NCBI RefSeq assembly: GCF_015062615.1 | Contig: NZ_SUUH01000001.1 | Location: 408,366-472,365 of the forward strand | Length of the DNA stretch: 64,000 nt | Reading direction: 5' to 3' | Source: Denitrobacterium detoxificans | GTDB taxonomy: Bacteria > Actinomycetota > Coriobacteriia > Coriobacteriales > Eggerthellaceae | Shown here: one piece after another, positions 8,833 through 17,318 of the stretch | Layout: each line of letters starts with the position of its first letter | Numbering within the stretch: the first letter of the stretch is position 1 | Position numbers and translations under genes: made by a program | The notes under the pieces: model-generated | The model's database searches: none | What the model was told of the DNA's origin: nothing | What the model saw: the letters and a program-made list of their open reading frames with translations, nothing else

Positions 8833-10251
8833 CTATTCGTCGGGTAGATTACGCAGCTCGCGACGATAGCGCGAACGTTCGCTCATCTGCCAGAAGAACT
8901 CGCCCGCAAACAGCACGCGATCGATACCGCGGTCATGCACGAGCGAGTGAAGCAAGCGACGCCACGAATAGTACGTCTTGCTGCAGACGATCATCTCGCG
9001 CTGCAGCTGGCGCGGCGTGATGTCACGCGGCCGATGAACCACGTTGCCCACGCATTTCTCCCAGTTCGTATGCAGCAAATCGTCCTTGAAGCGATCGTAG
9101 ACCGGCGTGCCGGGGATGAAGTACATCGACTGAAGCAGCATGCCCTGAATGCCGTTTTCGATGGCGAAATTGGCTACTGCCTTCCCCACGCCCGGGCGAT
9201 CGCCTGGCGCACCAAAGATGAACAGGCCACGTGCGCGAATGCCGTGCGCGTGGATATTCGCAATGGCCCGTTCGATTTCGCTGGTGGTGCTGCGCTTGTG
9301 AAACTCTTGGAAGGAATCATCGTCGATGAACTCGATGCCCAGCGACAATTCCACGAAGCCCGCCTTCGCCAAGCGCTCGAGCATCTCATCATCCAAGCCC
9401 ACCTCGTAGCGCGCCTGAATGGTGAAGCGATAGTCGATATCGCTCTCGATAATGGCGTCGAGCACCGAAAGGGCCCATTCCCTATCGGCGAAGAAATTGT
9501 CGTCGGTAAGCCAAAGCATGGTGGCGATGCGATGGCGTCCCTCGTCGTGAAAGGCGATGCACTGGCGAATGTCCTCCACCACGTTCTGCGGGCTGCGCGT
9601 GCGCACCCTGCGCCCATACAAGCGAACGAGCGCGCAGTAGTCGCAGTTGTACGGACAGCCTCGCGAAGCATGCACCTGACCCCACAACGTATTATGACCA
9701 GCCATCTTGTGGTAGTTCCAGACCAGGTGGCGATTGGGAATGGTATCGATGTCATGCGGAGGCTTGGGCATGCCAGCATCGTGCAGCACGCCGTCCTCGT
9801 CGAAGCGCGCAATGCCATCGAAGGAGGGCACCTGGCCCGCCCGCAGGGCATCCAGGAACGCCAGGATGGTTTCGTCGCCTTCTCCCAGAAGCACGTAATC
9901 GGCATGCTTGGCCGCTTCTTCGGGACATGCCGTGGCATGCAGCCCGCCTATGACCACGATGGCCTTGGAATGACGGCGAATCTTATCGGCAATGGCATAC
10001 CCACGCGGAGCCGCAAAGGTGAAGGCGCCAATGAAGACGACATCCGCGTCGTAGCAATCATCCCAGCGAACCTTCGAAATCGACTCGCTGTACATGAGCG
10101 TATCGGGTACCTGATGCTGCACGATGGTAGCCAACGTCATAAGGCCCGTTGACGGGTTGCGTATATAGCGATCGTAGACAAACAGGTTCAAGGGCGACCG
10201 ACGATACGGCGGCACACCTGGCTCGATAAAGCGGACTTTGCGGATTTCCAT
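8833..10251 (-). CDS. B12-binding radical SAM protein
   Basis: A 472-residue protein with an N-terminal cobalamin-binding Rossmann domain (about 40-140; VVFIGAFTFAAPRGY, VVIGGLHATACPEE, VLLGEGDE) and a radical SAM core whose cluster motif is RGCPYNCDYCAL (CX3CX2C) near residue 200. This is the B12-dependent methylase/oxidative cyclase-like class. No specific substrate can be read from the sequence, and there is no biosynthetic partner next to it. Its stop lies two bases from the stop of the convergent XRE gene. The start ATG has only a weak AGGG upstream. Confidence 0.85.
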   Translation of the reverse strand: MEIRKVRFIEPGVPPYRRSPLNLFVYDRYIRNPSTGLMTLATIVQHQVPDTLMYSESISKVRWDDCYDADVVFIGAFTFAAPRGYAIADKIRRHSKAIVVIGGLHATACPEEAAKHADYVLLGEGDETILAFLDALRAGQVPSFDGIARFDEDGVLHDAGMPKPPHDIDTIPNRHLVWNYHKMAGHNTLWGQVHASRGCPYNCDYCALVRLYGRRVRTRSPQNVVEDIRQCIAFHDEGRHRIATMLWLTDDNFFADREWALSVLDAIIESDIDYRFTIQARYEVGLDDEMLERLAKAGFVELSLGIEFIDDDSFQEFHKRSTTSEIERAIANIHAHGIRARGLFIFGAPGDRPGVGKAVANFAIENGIQGMLLQSMYFIPGTPVYDRFKDDLLHTNWEKCVGNVVHRPRDITPRQLQREMIVCSKTYYSWRRLLHSLVHDRGIDRVLFAGEFFWQMSERSRYRRELRNLPDE

Positions 10252-10439
10252 ACTAACGTACCCTCAAGACCCTAAGTAAACATTTGTCTCAGTATACAGC
10301 AGCGCAAGGGTATTGGAGCCGTCGTCAGCAAGAAGACAAGAACCGGGATAGCCCAAGGGCGATCCCTGTTCAACGCCATATCAACAAGAAAGTTCCCGTT
10401 ACGACAGACCTTCGATACAAAAAGAACCGCTCACGAAAT

Positions 10440-11069
10440 TCATTGCATGCTGCGATAGTACATGACCGCAATCTGCGTGCGGTTCTTCAGCTGCATCTTC
10501 TGAAGGATTGAGCTGATATGGTTGCGCACCGTGCCCTCCCCCATAAAGAGCTGGGCGGCTATCTCGTGATTGTCCAGCCCCTGGGCAACAAGTTCCACCA
10601 CCTGAACTTCGCGTTCGGTGAGCCCCAACTTGAATAGATCATCACCCGAAGGGCGGCCATTCGAAGCGCGCGTGATATGGCCCACCACTTCATCACCCAG
10701 CACGTTCTGTCCAGCAGCGACGGCTCGCACGGCGGGTGCAATGTCGGTTACGTTCTGCTTGATGAGGTAGCCCTTCGCACCCAGGTGAAGTGCCCGCACG
10801 ATGTAGTCGTCGTCAGCAAAGGTGGTAAGGAAAAGAACACGTGCGTCGGGGTGTTCCGCCAGGATGCGTTCGGCAGCGCTCAAGCCGTCGCCCTGAGCCA
10901 TCTGAATGTCCATGAGCAGTACGTCGGGAGCATGTTCCCCGTATAGCGCAATGGCCTCCTCGCCCGAGGAGCCAACCTGCACGACCTCGATATCCTGCTG
11001 CGCCCCAAGAATCGTCTTCAGGGAAGCACATACGAACGGATCGTCGTCAATAACGATGACTCGAATCAT
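10440..11069 (-). CDS. NarL/LuxR-family response regulator
   Basis: A 209-residue response regulator with a receiver domain (VIVIDDDPF, phospho-acceptor Asp in VLLMDIQM, switch Thr in FLTTFADD, Lys in GYLIKQN) and a C-terminal LuxR helix-turn-helix (LTEREVQVVELVAQGLDNHEIAAQ). The start MIRVIV was chosen; an in-frame ATG seven codons earlier (11090) is possible. It is the last gene of an operon that runs ATPase, two permeases, kinase, regulator, so it likely controls that exporter. The paired palindromes upstream of the ATPase gene (15676-15713) are candidate binding sites. Confidence 0.9.
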   Translation of the reverse strand: MIRVIVIDDDPFVCASLKTILGAQQDIEVVQVGSSGEEAIALYGEHAPDVLLMDIQMAQGDGLSAAERILAEHPDARVLFLTTFADDDYIVRALHLGAKGYLIKQNVTDIAPAVRAVAAGQNVLGDEVVGHITRASNGRPSGDDLFKLGLTEREVQVVELVAQGLDNHEIAAQLFMGEGTVRNHISSILQKMQLKNRTQIAVMYYRSMQ

Positions 11070-11111
11070 CTGGTCGAACATCCTTTCCATCTGCGCGGCA
11101 TGCCAACCGCG

Positions 11112-12182
11112 CTACTGCCGGGGAACCGTCGCGAACACGCGGAAGCCCCCGTCTTGCTGCCACCCTGCACGCAAGATGCCACCCAACGCACGCACGCGAT
11201 CGTCCATAGTCTGCAGCCCCATGCCCGACCCTGCGTCGAGCGCGGCTTCGCCACGCGTGCCGTTATCGCTTATAACCAGCTGAAACAAGCCAGAAAGCTC
11301 GCGCACGTGCACGTCTATGCGCGTGGCATCGCTATGCTTGGACGTATTCGTGGACGCCTCGCGCACAATGGAAACGAAGCATCGCGCCACATCGGCCGGA
11401 AGCGCCTTGGCATCGTACGTCAGCTGAACCTGCTGAACGCCGCATCCATCAAGCGCGGCTTGCATGAGACTGCGAGGGTCCGTGGCCTCATCACGCAAAT
11501 CGTGCACGCTCGAGCGAACCGTCTTCATGGCCTCGTGAAGCGTGACGCCAACCGAATCGAATTCGCCCGCCAAAGCGGGATCTTGCGCGTGAACCACCTT
11601 GAACGCCTCAACCTGCATGATGGCGCGCGTGAGCAGATGCCCCACGTTGTCGTGGATTTCACGAGCGATGCGACCGCGCTCAGCCAGTGTGGCCACCTGA
11701 GCAGAAAGATCACGCGCCTCGAGCAAATCGCGATTGCGCGCTTCGAGCTTCATGGACGCTTCGCGCGCATCATCGCGCAGCGTACGAAAATGCTCGCGCT
11801 CCGCGACGAGCGACGTGGTGCGCCACGCCAGCACAGCGGAAACCACGCACATGAGCACCACGACGGCCCACGGCAAGGCCTGCCATGCACGAAGACCAGC
11901 CAGCAGCGGAATCGCCCAAGCAAACCGCGCCACCCACAGCGTATCGCGCATACAGTCATAGGCGATGAGAGGCAGAAAGGCGATGAGTTGGGGGCACGCA
12001 AGCGCCGCGGCACAGTAGCATGCGGCAAGTGCAAGACGAATGGTACGAGGGAGAACCTCACCGAGCGCGGAAACCGCAAGCGCGATGAGGAACCCCCCGA
12101 ACGTAAACGCGTCAATGGCGAGCGTGAGGAATGCCGTTAGGCAGCAGAGCGCGATGAGACCTTTGTCGATGAGCTGTTCCAT
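11112..12182 (-). CDS. Membrane sensor histidine kinase, HisKA_3 type
   Basis: A 356-residue kinase. About five hydrophobic segments fill residues 8-130, followed by a linker coiled coil (130-165), the phospho-acceptor region RGRIAREIHDNVGHLL, and a GHKL ATPase with N-box VREASTNTSKH and G-box GSGMGLQTMDD. The small extracytoplasmic loops suggest intramembrane sensing, as in LiaS/BceS-like or DesK-like kinases. It overlaps the upstream permease by 46 bases and ends 42 bases before the response regulator start. Confidence 0.9.
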   Translation of the reverse strand: MEQLIDKGLIALCCLTAFLTLAIDAFTFGGFLIALAVSALGEVLPRTIRLALAACYCAAALACPQLIAFLPLIAYDCMRDTLWVARFAWAIPLLAGLRAWQALPWAVVVLMCVVSAVLAWRTTSLVAEREHFRTLRDDAREASMKLEARNRDLLEARDLSAQVATLAERGRIAREIHDNVGHLLTRAIMQVEAFKVVHAQDPALAGEFDSVGVTLHEAMKTVRSSVHDLRDEATDPRSLMQAALDGCGVQQVQLTYDAKALPADVARCFVSIVREASTNTSKHSDATRIDVHVRELSGLFQLVISDNGTRGEAALDAGSGMGLQTMDDRVRALGGILRAGWQQDGGFRVFATVPRQ

Positions 12183-13363
12183 GCGCCCATTCTACCAACC
12201 TTCAAGCGGGAAATGGCCATGCCAACCGCAAATACTGCCAAGGCGAACAGGCACACGATACCCAGATTAACAAGCACTTCCGAAGTGAAGCCGCCACCAG
12301 CTGCATCGAACGCTGTATGAAGTGCCTCGTTGTAGTAGTACGCGGGCGTGAACTTTGCAATCGTCAGGATAGGCTCGCCCACCAAGTCAAGCGAAACCCA
12401 CACGCCGCCCAGAAACGAGATGACAAGCCCAAGAATGTTCGTCACGGCATTCATTACCAACTCGCTATTCGTAATCTGCCCAATGAAGAAGCCAAACGCC
12501 AAACCAAAGAGCGAATAGCAGAACAGCGAGACAACGGCACTCGCAATGACATCGACCCCAACGCCCGCGAGCTTGCCGCCAAACACCACGAGACCCAAGG
12601 CGCTCACGAACGCCCAGCACACGAGCATAATCACGAAGGATGCGGCAGCAATTTGCAGGTTGACCGACATCTGGGGAATTGGAGACGAACTAATGCGACG
12701 ACGCGTCTCCTCACGCCCAAAGCGAGACATGACCACGGCGGAGCAGATGGCAATCGAAAGCAGAATGGTATAGCTCACGAACTGCATATACAGCAGATAC
12801 CCATTAGACACAGGCACCGCATCGGCTACCTGCACCACGGCCACGTCAGCCGCATGCTCCATGGCGGCATCGGTGCGAGCCACCACATCGGCCTGGGTGC
12901 CATCGGCAAGCGCCAGCGTGTAGGAGCGGGCAACGTTCAGATACTCATCCACCAGATTATCCATCATCGTAACCTCGGCAGACTGCGTGCTCACGACCGT
13001 CTGCACCTGGGGTGCGGCACTCGCGTTAGCCGCCTGAGCAGAGAAATCATTCGAGAAGCCCTCCGGAATGATCAGGATGTAATTCGCACGCTCCTGCATT
13101 ACGGCATCCTGAAGCGCACGTTCCGAATCCTCTACGTAAACGACCTCGGAGTTTTCGTGCACGAACGCTTCCAGCCCCTGGGAGAGCTCGCCGCCATCGC
13201 GGTTGACCACGGCAACGGTAGGACGTGCAATGTACTCATCAGAAGCGACGTCGTTTACGCTCATGCCCATGAACAGGCCCATGCAGGACAGCCATACCAC
13301 GTAAATGAGCAGGTAGATGGGGTGACGGAAAAATGTCTTGAGTGCGGCCTTAAAGACTTGCAT
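12137..13363 (-). CDS. ABC-2 type transporter permease (second)
   Basis: A 408-residue permease with one N-terminal membrane helix (about 15-35), a long extracytoplasmic domain (35-190) and five or six C-terminal helices (190-395). This ABC-2 layout is typical of drug or peptide exporters. It overlaps the upstream permease by 14 bases and the kinase by 46, giving strong translational coupling. With its sister permease and the ATPase it should form a heterodimeric exporter. The substrate is unknown; the attached two-component system suggests a response to a membrane-active compound. Confidence 0.85.
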   Translation of the reverse strand: MQVFKAALKTFFRHPIYLLIYVVWLSCMGLFMGMSVNDVASDEYIARPTVAVVNRDGGELSQGLEAFVHENSEVVYVEDSERALQDAVMQERANYILIIPEGFSNDFSAQAANASAAPQVQTVVSTQSAEVTMMDNLVDEYLNVARSYTLALADGTQADVVARTDAAMEHAADVAVVQVADAVPVSNGYLLYMQFVSYTILLSIAICSAVVMSRFGREETRRRISSSPIPQMSVNLQIAAASFVIMLVCWAFVSALGLVVFGGKLAGVGVDVIASAVVSLFCYSLFGLAFGFFIGQITNSELVMNAVTNILGLVISFLGGVWVSLDLVGEPILTIAKFTPAYYYNEALHTAFDAAGGGFTSEVLVNLGIVCLFALAVFAVGMAISRLKVGRMGAWNSSSTKVSSRSAA

Positions 13364-14537
13364 AGCGCTGCCTCCTCATAAGCAGTCCAGCGATGAAGGC
13401 GAAGACGGCAGTCGCCACCAGCAGAGCGCCCATCGTCTGGAGGAACGGGGTAAGGTCGGTGTATACGTACAGGCTGTAGAACAGGTCGGTAACCTGCTTG
13501 GCTGGGTTCACCAGGGCCGCCCAAGGGGCATCGTGCGCAATCTGGTCGGCCAAGCGCATGGCAGGCGTTCCGTATAGGCCGGCAAACAGGGAAAGCAGGC
13601 AGGTAAGCCCCGTGAGAATGCCACTTTTCGCATTGAAGGGAACCCCCGGCAGCGCACCAATAAGCGCACCCAGCGAAGTGGACATGAGAGCGGCGACGGC
13701 CAGACCGAACACACATTCCCCCTCCCTGCCACCAAATTCGACGCCAAGCACGAAGCGGATGTAGGCAAAGGCAATCATAAGCGCGCAGAAACTCACAACC
13801 CAGCTTGCGGAGATGCAGCCTACGAGCATGCGAACCCGGCTCGTGCCGCTAAGCGCACGACGCGCACCCAGTGGGGAGATGTTCGGCTGCACGCGACCCA
13901 CCGCGTTGAGGCCTACCATGGCAGCCATGAGCGCGGCAAAACCAAGCAGCGCATAGAAGTAGCGAACAGACTCCTTCGTCTTGCTATGCGTGATCGCCAG
14001 TTCCTGCGTATACGTGCTTCGATCGGAAAACGAAGCTACAACGTCGGCGTTCGCAAGTGCCATGGGGTCGTTTGCCGCGATGTCCTCGGCAGCGGCACGC
14101 GAGCGGCAGAAATCGTCGATGACGTCAGCCAGCACAGTACGTTTGATCTGCTCCATGGACACGCCCACGTCGCCCACACCCGGGGAAAGTTCCAAACTGG
14201 GATATCCTTCCGCATCAAGCGTCACAACGCCAATGGCCTCGCCCGATTTCAGCAGATCACGCGCGTCATCAGCCGAATCAACGTACGTAGCGCTCAGCAG
14301 CGCGTCATCCCCTTCCGACAGGGCATCCATCGTGGCATCGAATGCGTCGCCAGCCTGGCCCTGCGATTCGTCAACAACGGCCACGGGGATGATCGGCAAA
14401 TCGTAAGCCGCATCATCGAGCCCCGAGAACATGGCATTGAACATCGTTGCCAGGATGAGCGGGAACAGCAAAACCCAAATTACGACGCTGCGTTCCCGCA
14501 ATATCGACAGCACCGTGTACTTGAAGGTATTAATCAC
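13350..14537 (-). CDS. ABC-2 type transporter permease (first)
   Basis: A 395-residue permease of the same fold as the next gene: one N-terminal helix (ILRERSVVIWVLLFPLILA), an extracytoplasmic domain and a C-terminal bundle of about five helices. The start is a GTG (V-INTFKYTV), chosen because AAGGAGAGG lies eight bases upstream; the longer in-phase frame to 14960 runs antisense-like into the ATPase gene and has no family similarity. It follows the ATPase gene after 142 bases. Confidence 0.85.
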   Translation of the reverse strand: MINTFKYTVLSILRERSVVIWVLLFPLILATMFNAMFSGLDDAAYDLPIIPVAVVDESQGQAGDAFDATMDALSEGDDALLSATYVDSADDARDLLKSGEAIGVVTLDAEGYPSLELSPGVGDVGVSMEQIKRTVLADVIDDFCRSRAAAEDIAANDPMALANADVVASFSDRSTYTQELAITHSKTKESVRYFYALLGFAALMAAMVGLNAVGRVQPNISPLGARRALSGTSRVRMLVGCISASWVVSFCALMIAFAYIRFVLGVEFGGREGECVFGLAVAALMSTSLGALIGALPGVPFNAKSGILTGLTCLLSLFAGLYGTPAMRLADQIAHDAPWAALVNPAKQVTDLFYSLYVYTDLTPFLQTMGALLVATAVFAFIAGLLMRRQRYASL

Positions 14538-14679
14538 GTTTCTCAGCCTCTCCTTCAGGACTAAGGTCAGCGAGGGCGATTCGGGCGAGTGCAGTTGCGC
14601 CGCCTTCGCGCCAAGCGGGCTTTGGCCCGCGCCGCGCGCGAAACAAGGAGCAAATGCGCCGCCAGAATTGGCCTCGCCC

Positions 14680-15615
14680 CTAGTCGCGCAGCTCTTTGCC
14701 CGTAATTTCCAGGAACACGTCGTTGAGCGTAGGCGGCTCGGAATACACGCGCCCGAACACCACGGCACGCTCCTGCAGCACGCCCAGAATGCTCGCCAGA
14801 TTATGGGGGCCGTTGTCGCACAGCACGTGAATGGTCGTCCCATCGTGCGAGACGCGACGCACGAACGACAAGCCGCCAAGTGCGTCAAGTGCCCCGCCCG
14901 GAAGGTCGGGGGCCTCAATTTCGATCTTCTCACCCGTAGACACCATGCGCACCAAGTCATCCTTCGTGCCCGCAGCCAGGGACTCGCCGCGGTCCATGAT
15001 CATGATGCGGTTGCAGAGCTGCTCGACTTCCTCCATATAGTGCGAGGTGTACACCACCGTGGCGCCTTCGGCGTTCAGGCGCTGAATGCCCTCCAGGATG
15101 GAATTACGGCTCTGCGGGTCCACGGCCACCGTGGGTTCGTCGAAGAAGATGAGCTCGGGCTTATGCGCAATGCCGCAGGCAATGTTCAGGCGGCGCTTCA
15201 AACCACCGGAAAGCTTGCGGGGGCGGAACTTCGCGTAATCACGTAGCCCCACGAACTCGATGGCCTCGTCTACCAGACCCTTGCGCTTGGCGGCGTCGGA
15301 AACGTACAGCCCGCAGAAGTAATCGATATTCTCGCGCACGGTAAGCTCTTCGAACACGGCAACGTCCTGCGGCACTACGCCAATGCGGCGCTTCAAGTCG
15401 TAGCTCGTAGGTTTCATAGGCTCACCGAACAGGTGAATCTCGCCCTTGTCGTACGTGAGCAGTTGCAAGATACAGTTAATGGCCGTCGTCTTGCCCGAAC
15501 CATTGGGCCCCAGCAAGCCAAAGACCTCGCCCTTCTCGATCTTCAAATTAAAGTGATCGAGCGCAAGCACGTCCCCGTATCGCTTCACGAGGTTGCGAAC
15601 GTTCACAATCGCCAT
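14680..15615 (-). CDS. ABC transporter ATP-binding protein (drug/peptide exporter type)
   Basis: A 311-residue ABC ATPase that powers the two ABC-2 permeases encoded next. Walker A is GPNGSGKTT (about 36-44), the Q-loop is VVPQD, the signature is LSGGLKRRLN and Walker B is LIFFDEPTVAVDPQSR. The LSGGxKRR and VDPQSR variants are characteristic of the exporter clade related to DrrA/CcmA-like proteins. A C-terminal extension after residue 230 fits the regulatory tail of that clade. GGAAGGATT precedes the ATG. It opens the five-gene exporter/two-component operon. Confidence 0.9.
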   Translation of the reverse strand: MAIVNVRNLVKRYGDVLALDHFNLKIEKGEVFGLLGPNGSGKTTAINCILQLLTYDKGEIHLFGEPMKPTSYDLKRRIGVVPQDVAVFEELTVRENIDYFCGLYVSDAAKRKGLVDEAIEFVGLRDYAKFRPRKLSGGLKRRLNIACGIAHKPELIFFDEPTVAVDPQSRNSILEGIQRLNAEGATVVYTSHYMEEVEQLCNRIMIMDRGESLAAGTKDDLVRMVSTGEKIEIEAPDLPGGALDALGGLSFVRRVSHDGTTIHVLCDNGPHNLASILGVLQERAVVFGRVYSEPPTLNDVFLEITGKELRD

Positions 15616-15675
15616 AGTTAATCCTTCCTCCGTCGATTACTACAGCTATTGTGCCGCTCAGCAAAACCCCACGCC

Positions 15676-15713
15676 AGTGAGCGAAATCACTACCACCCAT
15701 GACAAATGTCATG
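15676..15713. promoter_or_regulatory. Paired palindromes upstream of the exporter operon
   Basis: Two adjacent inverted repeats lie 60-100 bases upstream of the ATPase start: AGTGA (15676-15680) with TCACT (15687-15691), and CATGACA (15698-15704) with TGTCATG (15707-15713), the latter a perfect 7-2-7 palindrome. Dimeric LuxR-type response regulators commonly bind such sites, so these are candidate autoregulatory operators. This function is inferred. Confidence 0.5.
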
Positions 15714-15736
15714 ATGTGCGCTGACGCAACGCGCAA

Positions 15737-16168
15737 CTACACCGATACCGGTTCATACCCCCGCACTGCCAGGAATTCCGCTGGGGAGTATTTGGGGATG
15801 GGAAGGTCGTTGAAAGAAGCGGCATCACGCGTAACGATGGCGCTCGCCTGCTCGGCAAGCGCGCACGCGGAGACTATGCCATCTTCGTAATCGGGACGTT
15901 CCAGCGAAAGGGCATTCTTGCAGACCAATTCGTCAACTTGGACAATCGTGGCTATTTCCAAAACCAACCCAACAGCCGCATAGCCCGCATCGGCGCCCGC
16001 CGATTTTGCCGCAAAATAGAAGATGTCCTTGAGTGACGGAGCGGGAACCAGCACCTCATCGCCCTGATCGAAGCAAGCCATGACGGCGCATTTCGATTCC
16101 GCAACGTGATTCGGGCGATTCAGCACGATATCGACCCAGATATTCGTATCGATGAGGACCCTACTCAT
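15737..16168 (-). CDS. PIN-domain toxin (VapC-like ribonuclease)
   Basis: A 143-residue PIN-domain protein, predicted Mg-dependent endoribonuclease toxin. Acidic metal-binding positions are seen in VLIDTNIWVD near the start, PDYEDGIVSAC in the middle and VTRDAASF near the end. The start MSRVLID lies inside the end of the antitoxin gene (ATGAGTAG overlap at 16161-16168), the standard translational coupling of type II systems. The pair is RelB/DinJ-like antitoxin with PIN toxin, a mixed combination that is known among actinobacteria and firmicutes. Confidence 0.85.
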   Translation of the reverse strand: MSRVLIDTNIWVDIVLNRPNHVAESKCAVMACFDQGDEVLVPAPSLKDIFYFAAKSAGADAGYAAVGLVLEIATIVQVDELVCKNALSLERPDYEDGIVSACALAEQASAIVTRDAASFNDLPIPKYSPAEFLAVRGYEPVSV

Positions 16169-16445
16169 AGCGGGCCATCCCCAACGCATCGAGCTCGTCG
16201 TCGGTGCAATTCGTCAACGACCCCTGAGCGATGCCTGCCAGCGATTCGAGAGCCCGTTTCCTCGAAGCGATCTCCTGGGCATTGGAAGAGGCTTCGCGTA
16301 AAAACGCAGGTAGCTCGCGCGTAGACGCCAATTCCTGCCACAGCGCGCGAACTGCCATGGACGTACTAATGCCATTCTGGCGAAGGACCTTATCACCGCG
16401 CTCTTTAAGCGTCGTGCTCATACGAACGTTCAATGTTGCGTCCAT
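16161..16445 (-). CDS. RelB/DinJ-family antitoxin
   Basis: A 94-residue protein whose N-terminus MDATLNVRMSTTLKERGDKVL matches the ribbon-helix-helix DNA-binding part of RelB/DinJ antitoxins. The C-terminal half should wrap the toxin. A GGGGTGG lies ahead of the chosen ATG; an in-frame ATG three codons earlier exists. The gene sits directly downstream of two near-identical palindromes that should be its own operators, so it is likely autoregulated. Confidence 0.85.
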   Translation of the reverse strand: MDATLNVRMSTTLKERGDKVLRQNGISTSMAVRALWQELASTRELPAFLREASSNAQEIASRKRALESLAGIAQGSLTNCTDDELDALGMARYE

Positions 16446-16467
16446 GCCAACCACCCCAAAAAAAGGA

Positions 16468-16514
16468 ATGCATTACCGTAATGCATTATAGCATGCTGCA
16501 TTACGGTAATGCAT
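16468..16514 (-). promoter_or_regulatory. Autoregulatory promoter/operator of the toxin-antitoxin pair
   Basis: Two copies of GCATTAC-S-GTAATGC (S is C at 16477 and G at 16505), at 16470-16484 and 16498-16512, have centres 28 bases apart. Between them on the minus strand is TATAAT (16490-16485), a perfect -10 box. Binding of a ribbon-helix-helix antitoxin dimer to both palindromes would bury the promoter. The palindromes and the -10 box are seen; binding is inferred from the family. Confidence 0.75.
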
Positions 16515-16702
16515 CTATCCTGCCCTCTCTTGGGCGAAAACGAGCTCGAGAATAACCTTCGTTCGGTTCCCGTTTATTATGATTGCACGCGCATAATCGA
16601 GGACAAAGAATCATTGACGAAAAGACAGCCAACGTAGACGCCAGCGCCAAACGCACGAGCCTACGGCAAGAGCGCACGCACGAAAGGATCACGACCGAGC
16701 GC

Positions 16703-17155
16703 ATGATGAGCAACGACCTACCGCCCATACTCGTAAGCGCATGCCTGATGGGCGAGCCATGTCGCTACGACGGCAAGGACTATCCCTGCCCCGCCGCACA
16801 GAACCTAGCCGACACGCGCACCCTTATCCCCATCTGCCCCGAAGTCATGGCGGGACTCCCCACGCCACGCACTTGCGCCGAGCTGCAACCCGACGGTCGC
16901 GTAATCGATGCGGATGGCGTCGACAGAACCGCCGCATTCGAGGCAGGCGCGCACGAAGCGGTGCGCATCGCACGCGAGCATGACTGCAAGCAGGCCATCC
17001 TGAAGAGCAAGAGCCCCTCGTGCGGTAAGGGACTCGTCTACGATGGCACGTTTTCTGGCACGCTCGTACCCGGAATGGGCAAGACAGCTCAAGCGCTCAT
17101 AGACGCAGGCATAGAGGTCCTTTCGGAAAACGACTGCGCCGATCTTCAAAGTTAG
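16703..17155 (+). CDS. DUF523-family protein
   Basis: A 150-residue protein matching the DUF523 family in length and motifs: ILVSACLMGEPCRYDGK, ICPEV, LPTPR and KSKSPSCGKG, with the conserved cysteines that may bind metal. The molecular function of the family is not established. Two consecutive ATGs (16703, 16706) are candidate starts and the ribosome site is poor. It stands alone, divergent from the toxin-antitoxin pair. Confidence 0.85.
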   Translation: MMSNDLPPILVSACLMGEPCRYDGKDYPCPAAQNLADTRTLIPICPEVMAGLPTPRTCAELQPDGRVIDADGVDRTAAFEAGAHEAVRIAREHDCKQAILKSKSPSCGKGLVYDGTFSGTLVPGMGKTAQALIDAGIEVLSENDCADLQS

Positions 17156-17173
17156 GCCAAAGGCAACGCGATC

Positions 17174-17258
17174 CTACGAGGCATGGTCCTCCATGCCGCC
17201 AGCCAAGCGAACATTGTAGGGCATGGTCTGGCAAGCGTGGAGGAGCATGACTGGCTGG
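17174..17258 (-). pseudogene. Relic of the metA 3' end
   Basis: On the minus strand this stretch reads, in one frame, ...QTMPYNVRLAGGMEDHAS-stop, matching the metA C-terminus QTTPYDVRLAGGKEDRAL-stop. Counting the last 57 bases by hand gives 46 identities, with both stops aligned. Similarity fades upstream of the Gln codon. There is no start or complete domain, so this is a dead fragment lying about 3 kb from intact metA, on the other side of the amino acid ABC transporter genes. Confidence 0.75.
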
Positions 17259-17318
17259 CCGGACTCGGCTAGCATTGCACAACGCGGCTGCGACCGTTCG
17301 GAAAGCCCCAAACCAGTT

